Below are positions 51,800 through 55,818 of a DNA stretch of 55,818 nt, piece after piece. The stretch covers positions 1 through 55,818 of the IMG/VR virus record IMGVR_UViG_3300042350_003432, one strand, 5' to 3'. The stretch is from a virus. The translations under genes were made by a program, and so were the position numbers. The notes under the pieces were generated by a model. It worked only from the letters and a program-made list of their open reading frames with translations. It was not told where the DNA came from and searched no databases. Numbering within the stretch: position 1 is the stretch's first letter; every line of letters begins with the position of its first letter.

Positions 51800-51924
51800 T
51801 TTTTTTTTAGTACCTTTTGGCATACTAACAAGACCGCCCTATCCTCATCTTCTTAATTTTTGAGGCCTAAAAAGAAAACAAGTATCATGAAAACTATAGA
51901 CCAGGACCGAAAGAGAGAACGAAC

Positions 51925-52467
51925 ATGATCGCTAGTGAATATTTTGAGATGCTTAGCGCGTCTGAATGGCAAGTGGCCAATCTAGATACTTTTCTTAGAG
52001 AAGTACAGGGCGGGGCAACCTTGAAGAATGCGGGCATATTAGCCGAGTACACGCCAAAACAGATTAAAAAGATAGAAAGTATCTATGCGCAATTTTGTAA
52101 TGATGAACTAGATGAACCATCGATTGAATTTGTTGTAGGTTTCTATGTATCCAAGGCCGTTGCGTACAGGGATAAACGATGGATAGGATTTGTAGAGGCC
52201 GGCGGCAAACAGGCGAGCGCCGGCATGTGGCTATTAGAAAGACGTGTAGGCGGTGAGTTTGGCGCACCAGTTCAAAAAGTACAGCAAGAGATCAAGGCGG
52301 GCGTTATGTACTCAAGCGTACAAGAGGCAATAGAGGCAACACAAAAGAAGCTTGGTATCAAGCAAATAGAGGAACAGGGCGACTATTGGGCAAAACTACA
52401 AACAGCCGCGGCCCTATCTCAAGAGTTGCCAGTGTTGCCCATAGAGACACCGAACAAAAAAGATTAG
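51925..52467 (+). CDS. probable terminase small subunit
   Basis: 180 residues. An N-terminal helix-turn-helix-like part (FLREVQGGATLKNAGILAEY, about 18-37) is followed by helical oligomerisation sequence and the segment ASAGMWLLERRVGGEFG, which is typical of small terminase proteins (...WLERR....FG) that pass DNA to TerL. It lies just downstream of R2 and about 11 kb from terL on the opposite strand. The call is by motif and size, not certain. Confidence 0.6.
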   Translation: MIASEYFEMLSASEWQVANLDTFLREVQGGATLKNAGILAEYTPKQIKKIESIYAQFCNDELDEPSIEFVVGFYVSKAVAYRDKRWIGFVEAGGKQASAGMWLLERRVGGEFGAPVQKVQQEIKAGVMYSSVQEAIEATQKKLGIKQIEEQGDYWAKLQTAAALSQELPVLPIETPNKKD

Positions 52468-52620
52468 TGAACATGATCAAAAAATACAAAGTAGAATATG
52501 AAACTTGTTATCATGCTCTAGATTGCTTTAAAACCTATCTAAAATAGATCATACGCCCTTAGTGAATAGGTTGACTAGGTAACCATTAACAAAATAGAAA
52601 ATCATAGGGAATTAGAGCAT

Positions 52621-53343
52621 ATGAAAAAGAAATATAGTACGCGGGACTTTTTGAAACCTAAGAGCACATGTGAAGGGGCATTGATTGCGACGCGCCGCGC
52701 TTTAGCTGATTGCGAAGTACGGGGGTGGCTTGCGGAAGATTTGGGCGTCTCATATTCAAAGTTTTGTGATTACCTATCAACATATGAAGACAAAGCAAAC
52801 ATATTGCCCACTTGGTCAAAGCATTGGGACATAGCGCCCTCTATACTTCAAAAGATCGTACTCATTGATCCTAGTATTCCTAGCATACTAAAGACAACAC
52901 GAATGGAGCACGTGACGGCCTCACAGGTTCTAGCTAATTTAAAGTTCTGTGTTTCCATAGTACAAAGAAACCTAAATCAATCAATCATTGATCAAAAGAT
53001 AGCTATTCGCAAATGGACAGGCCTAAATAGTGACTATGCAATCTTAGCCCCTAGCCTGTATCACTGTTCAGAAGTCTTAATTGATGCCAGTATTGACGAG
53101 GGCGATTGTGAGTGTCATATAGATGAACGAATTCTTTTTATCGTGGCAACTTGGGGCGGGTGGCAACTAAGGGCGGAGATTGAACATTGGCTAACAAATG
53201 TAGCTACGATTTTTAGGGGCGTGTCTCTTGGTTACTATCCACATGATCAACATGTTGACTTTACAACATGCTCAATTAAGAAGGCACCTGTAGATACGCT
53301 TGAAAAACATAAGCTTGATCAAATTAGAAAAATCTTTGTTTAG
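52621..53343 (+). CDS. hypothetical protein
   Basis: 240 residues, soluble, alpha/beta with scattered Trp and Cys (WGGWQLRAEIEHW). No domain recognised. AGGGA precedes the ATG by 9 bases. It lies between the small terminase and a Dam-type methylase whose gene follows after 10 bases. The preceding gap (52468-52620, 153 bases) holds no clear promoter; a TGAAAC at 52499 without a matching -10 is noted. Confidence 0.5.
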   Translation: MKKKYSTRDFLKPKSTCEGALIATRRALADCEVRGWLAEDLGVSYSKFCDYLSTYEDKANILPTWSKHWDIAPSILQKIVLIDPSIPSILKTTRMEHVTASQVLANLKFCVSIVQRNLNQSIIDQKIAIRKWTGLNSDYAILAPSLYHCSEVLIDASIDEGDCECHIDERILFIVATWGGWQLRAEIEHWLTNVATIFRGVSLGYYPHDQHVDFTTCSIKKAPVDTLEKHKLDQIRKIFV

Positions 53344-53353
53344 AAAGTATGCT

Positions 53354-54196
53354 ATGAAACCACTTCTTAAATATCCAGGCGGGAAGCTTGATGAACTTGT
53401 TCATATTTTGCCTGTGTTGCCTACATATAAGAGATATGTTGAACCATTTATTGGCGGGGGCGCTTTATACTTTTTCTTAGCACCTGATCAAGCCTGTATC
53501 AATGATCTAAATAGTAATGTGATCAATTTTTATAAGACAATTAGAGATGATTATGACTTGTTCATGAACCAGATTACAAAGATACATGAACTCTATCTAC
53601 ACAATCAAAATAGATACGCTAAGCAATGCGCCCAAGGTATGGAGAACCCAACAAATGAGAATGAAGCTTTATACTATGCCCTACGAAACGCGTTCAATGG
53701 TGAACCTTCTGACTATTTGCCCGCCGTCCTATACTACTTTATCAATAAAACAGCGTATGGAGGCCTTACACGATACAACAATAAAGGGCGGTTCAATGTA
53801 CCATTCGGGCGCTATGCTTCTTTTAACATTGATAGCGTGAGTAAGTATCATAGTACGTTACTACAAAATACACAGATACAAAATCAAGACTATTCAAGCA
53901 TCTTTGAGCACATAGAAACAAGTGATTTCATGTTTCTAGATCCGCCCTATGATTGCAAGTTTCATGAGTATGGTAATCAAGAGATCAAAGATGCAGATAA
54001 TGAAGCATTTCAGAGGAGACTAGCAGCCGATTTTAAGAATTTACATTGTTCGGCGCTGATGGTAGTAGCAGAAACACCATTGATCAAAGATTTGTACGCT
54101 AATTATATCTTTGCCAGCTATCAGAAAAAGTACGCCGTCAACATTAAGAACCGGTTCAATCAAGAAGTAAAGCACTTGATCATAAAAAACTATTAA
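53354..54196 (+). CDS. Dam-type (D12 class) DNA adenine methylase
   Basis: 280-residue alpha-class N6-adenine methyltransferase, more like bacterial Dam than the first copy: KYPGGK (6-11), VEPFIGGGALYF (29-40), NKTAYGGLTRYNNKGRFNVPF (131-151 region) and catalytic DPPYD (196-200). Start taken at ATG 53354; an in-frame TTG at 53300 overlaps the previous gene. With the other three methyltransferases it probably modifies phage DNA. Confidence 0.9.
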   Translation: MKPLLKYPGGKLDELVHILPVLPTYKRYVEPFIGGGALYFFLAPDQACINDLNSNVINFYKTIRDDYDLFMNQITKIHELYLHNQNRYAKQCAQGMENPTNENEALYYALRNAFNGEPSDYLPAVLYYFINKTAYGGLTRYNNKGRFNVPFGRYASFNIDSVSKYHSTLLQNTQIQNQDYSSIFEHIETSDFMFLDPPYDCKFHEYGNQEIKDADNEAFQRRLAADFKNLHCSALMVVAETPLIKDLYANYIFASYQKKYAVNIKNRFNQEVKHLIIKNY

Positions 54197-54271
54197 ATCT
54201 TTATTTAAATATACTATGAAAGATTAAACTTGTTAAAAGTGTTTACAAGTCACAAAACACACGAGGGAATC

Positions 54272-54571
54272 ATGAAAAAGATTAAGCCAGCACCTAGACA
54301 GGTTGTACATTTAGACCGCCCACAAACAGCGATTCTAAAGCTCATTGCCCTAATGGGCGAAGTATCACAGAAACAAGCAATCACAGCTATTTTCAATATG
54401 GGCCTTGGCGCTTTACTCAAGGCAATCAATGAAAAAGATGATATTCAGTTTCTAGCGACTCTCAAAACCTATGGCAACGATGAGACCACAGATCATTTAT
54501 TCACAGAACTTTTCAAGCTTAGTGACTCAAGGAAGGCCCACAATGAACGCACACAATCAGACGAGACTTGA
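54272..54571 (+). CDS. ribbon-helix-helix-like DNA-binding protein
   Basis: 99 residues; the first half (RQVVHLDRPQTAILKLIALM, then SQKQAITAIFNMGLGALL) reads as strand-helix-helix, as in RHH/MetJ-type regulators. Start ATG 54272 has a GAGGGAATC ribosome site; an upstream TTG at 54230 is unlikely. Its 3' end overlaps the next gene by 29 bases. Regulator role is inferred. Confidence 0.5.
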   Translation: MKKIKPAPRQVVHLDRPQTAILKLIALMGEVSQKQAITAIFNMGLGALLKAINEKDDIQFLATLKTYGNDETTDHLFTELFKLSDSRKAHNERTQSDET

Positions 54572-55145
54572 AATCTTTGAATTTCTTTGTTGCAAAGACC
54601 ACTTGAAAGAGAATGAACCTATGAGAAATAGAACACTATATGAAGATTTAAACAATGAACTTGCGACTTCAAAAGATATCGCTGATCTTTGCGATCGATC
54701 ATCCATTTTACTAGCAAACATTATCAAACTTGCAGACAACCCAGACGCCGTAGATATCTTCATGAAACAGGCTGAAGTTTTAAGTTACATGTTCAAAGAT
54801 ATGGCGTACAAATGCCCTAAGAAGTCCGTTCGTTCTCTTGTATCTGAATGGATCAGAGAAGAAAAGACACTACGGGAAATGGCTAAATTGCTCAATGAGC
54901 AAGGATTGACCACCAACACAGGTAAACCATGGACTTACGCGCTAGTTGCCTATACCTTCAAAGACTTGTTCGATGCAAACAAGGCAAACCCCGCACAAGT
55001 TAGCGCACCAGTTCGGGCAAAAGAATTGCGAGATCGAGGATGGACACTAGAAGCAATTGCACAGGCGCTCAATGATGAAGGATTTACCACGCTACGAGGC
55101 GGGGCGTATTCATCCGGTACTGTGCATCACCTATTGAAGGATTAA
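54543..55145 (+). CDS. protein with two recombinase-type HTH repeats
   Basis: 200 residues. The C-terminal half holds two related units: SEWIREEKTLREMAKLLNEQGL...GKPWTYALV and AKELRDRGWTLEAIAQALNDEG...GGAYSSGTV, each like the G-x-S-x-R-x-IA-x-x-LN helical unit of the large serine recombinase DNA-binding domain, but no catalytic resolvase domain is present. Possibly a DNA-binding protein derived from such a recombinase. AAGGAAGG site ahead of the ATG 54543. Confidence 0.55.
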   Translation: MNAHNQTRLEIFEFLCCKDHLKENEPMRNRTLYEDLNNELATSKDIADLCDRSSILLANIIKLADNPDAVDIFMKQAEVLSYMFKDMAYKCPKKSVRSLVSEWIREEKTLREMAKLLNEQGLTTNTGKPWTYALVAYTFKDLFDANKANPAQVSAPVRAKELRDRGWTLEAIAQALNDEGFTTLRGGAYSSGTVHHLLKD

Positions 55146-55147
55146 CT

Positions 55148-55288
55148 ATGAACGCTATTATGATTGCCAGCCTTGGGCTACTACGACAGATTGCCGAACC
55201 TATCCTAAGGGAAGATGAAACAATTCAAAGAAGAGTCTTAGATTTCTTAGATACCTTGATCAGTGAACTTGAGGGAATTGATAAATGA
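55148..55288 (+). CDS. 46-residue hypothetical peptide
   Basis: Short frame with an AAGGA site 8 bases before the ATG, within a cluster of overlapping genes; its stop overlaps the next start as ATGA. Amphipathic helical sequence (IMIASLGLLRQIAEPILRED..., DFLDTLISELEGIDK) with no family. Spacing and overlap support translation. Confidence 0.5.
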   Translation: MNAIMIASLGLLRQIAEPILREDETIQRRVLDFLDTLISELEGIDK

Positions 55289-55746
55289 AGATCAAAGAAC
55301 AGATACAGGAACTAAGAGAACAAATCGCACGCTTAACGATGCACCTTGTCAATAAGAATGAAGTACTTAGAGAACATAGATATGAGATTGCCAGCCTCAA
55401 AGAAGAAAACAAGCTATTGAGGGCGTGCGTAGATGAAACACGCTTAAAAGTACTAGCGTTATTCCTGAAACAAGATATTCATCATCCAGTTTATTCCCAT
55501 GACTTTGAAACATTGTATCAGTCGATCGGTGATTACTTCTTTTCGCCGATCATGGCAGACAATGTGTATCCCGCCCTTTTTGCGTCTGAAGACTTAGCAC
55601 ATAAAAACATTTGTATTCATGCACTCTATGAGCAAATGAAAGACAATGAACGCACGCTTGAAGATGCAAGGATAATAGAAATCATTGAGAAGGCTAGCCA
55701 GTACCGAGCAGCACAGAACCAACAGGGCAAGAACGATGAAGAGTGA
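55285..55746 (+). CDS. coiled-coil hypothetical protein
   Basis: 153 residues, predicted coiled coil over the first 50 (IQELREQIARLTMHLVNKNE...), then a helical domain with His residues. Overlaps the previous gene (ATGA). No family recognised. Scaffolding or DNA-associated role unknown. Confidence 0.5.
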   Translation: MKIKEQIQELREQIARLTMHLVNKNEVLREHRYEIASLKEENKLLRACVDETRLKVLALFLKQDIHHPVYSHDFETLYQSIGDYFFSPIMADNVYPALFASEDLAHKNICIHALYEQMKDNERTLEDARIIEIIEKASQYRAAQNQQGKNDEE

Positions 55747-55818
55747 GCACCTAAAACAAAGAATGAATCAAGTCTTAGTACTTGCTCAATCGTCTAAATG
55801 CCCACGAAAACAATTCGG
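55736..55818 (+). CDS. 3'-truncated gene at the window edge
   Basis: Open frame from ATG 55736 inside the end of the previous gene to the last base (MKSEHLKQRMNQVLVLAQ...), no stop in 27 codons. An AGGGC sequence precedes it. It continues outside the window; the overlap style fits the rest of this cluster. Confidence 0.4.
   Translation, partial: MKSEHLKQRMNQVLVLAQSSKCPRKQF

Overview
The window is a 55.8 kb piece of the genome of a tailed phage with a contractile tail (myovirus morphology). Major capsid protein, sheath, tube, tape measure, baseplate J-type protein, tail fibre and large terminase are all recognisable. The DNA is AT-rich and packed with genes in long operons with short gaps or ATGA/TAATG overlaps. 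No integrase, repressor, tRNA, rRNA or CRISPR array was seen. The host cannot be named from the sequence. Two lytic enzymes and a small secreted coiled-coil protein weakly suggest a Gram-negative host. The phage ribonucleotide reductase is of the B12-dependent type, so adenosylcobalamin must be available in the cell. No portal gene is present, so the genome continues beyond at least one end; both terminal genes are cut.

Layout. (1) 1-23.2 kb, + strand: a cut ParB/DdrB-like gene, capsid protease, scaffold-like protein, major capsid protein with an Ig/FN3-like insertion, four connector/neck proteins, sheath, tube, two tail-assembly chaperone frames, a short tape measure, and the baseplate and tail-tip proteins. 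This late operon is interrupted at 10.4-12.5 kb by an inverted two-gene cassette: a C5-cytosine methyltransferase whose DNA appears to be read in two frames, plus a small protein behind an early-type promoter. (2) 23.2-23.5 kb: an iteron-rich non-coding region (R1). (3) 23.5-32.4 kb, + strand: replication module with primase-helicase, Cas4/RecB-like nuclease, SNF2-type helicase, SSB-like protein, a candidate small RNA with its own promoter and terminator, and family A DNA polymerase. (4) 32.4-40.7 kb, - strand: lysis proteins (M15 peptidase and two small coiled-coil proteins), fibre and tail-tip proteins, large terminase. (5) 40.8-43.9 kb, + strand: lytic transglycosylase, DnaN-like sliding clamp, beta-class DNA methyltransferase, HTH protein. 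(6) 43.9-50.9 kb, - strand: class II ribonucleotide reductase carrying a mini-intein, membrane protein, Dam-type methylase, ThyX, RecU-like nuclease and small early proteins driven by a repeated promoter/leader module. (7) 51.1-55.8 kb, + strand: membrane protein, a second iteron region (R2) homologous to R1 with a perfect 34-bp inverted repeat, probable small terminase, a second Dam-type methylase and small DNA-binding-like proteins.

How it fits together. The phage carries an almost complete replisome (primase-helicase, polymerase, clamp, SSB-like protein, nucleases), makes its own deoxynucleotides (class II RNR, ThyX) and modifies its DNA with four methyltransferases. R1 and R2 share the same order of direct repeats, inverted arms and AT-rich core, and are the best candidates for replication origins or a paired control element. 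Recurrent TTGACA-17-TATTTA promoters mark the early genes, including the methyltransferase cassette inside the late operon.
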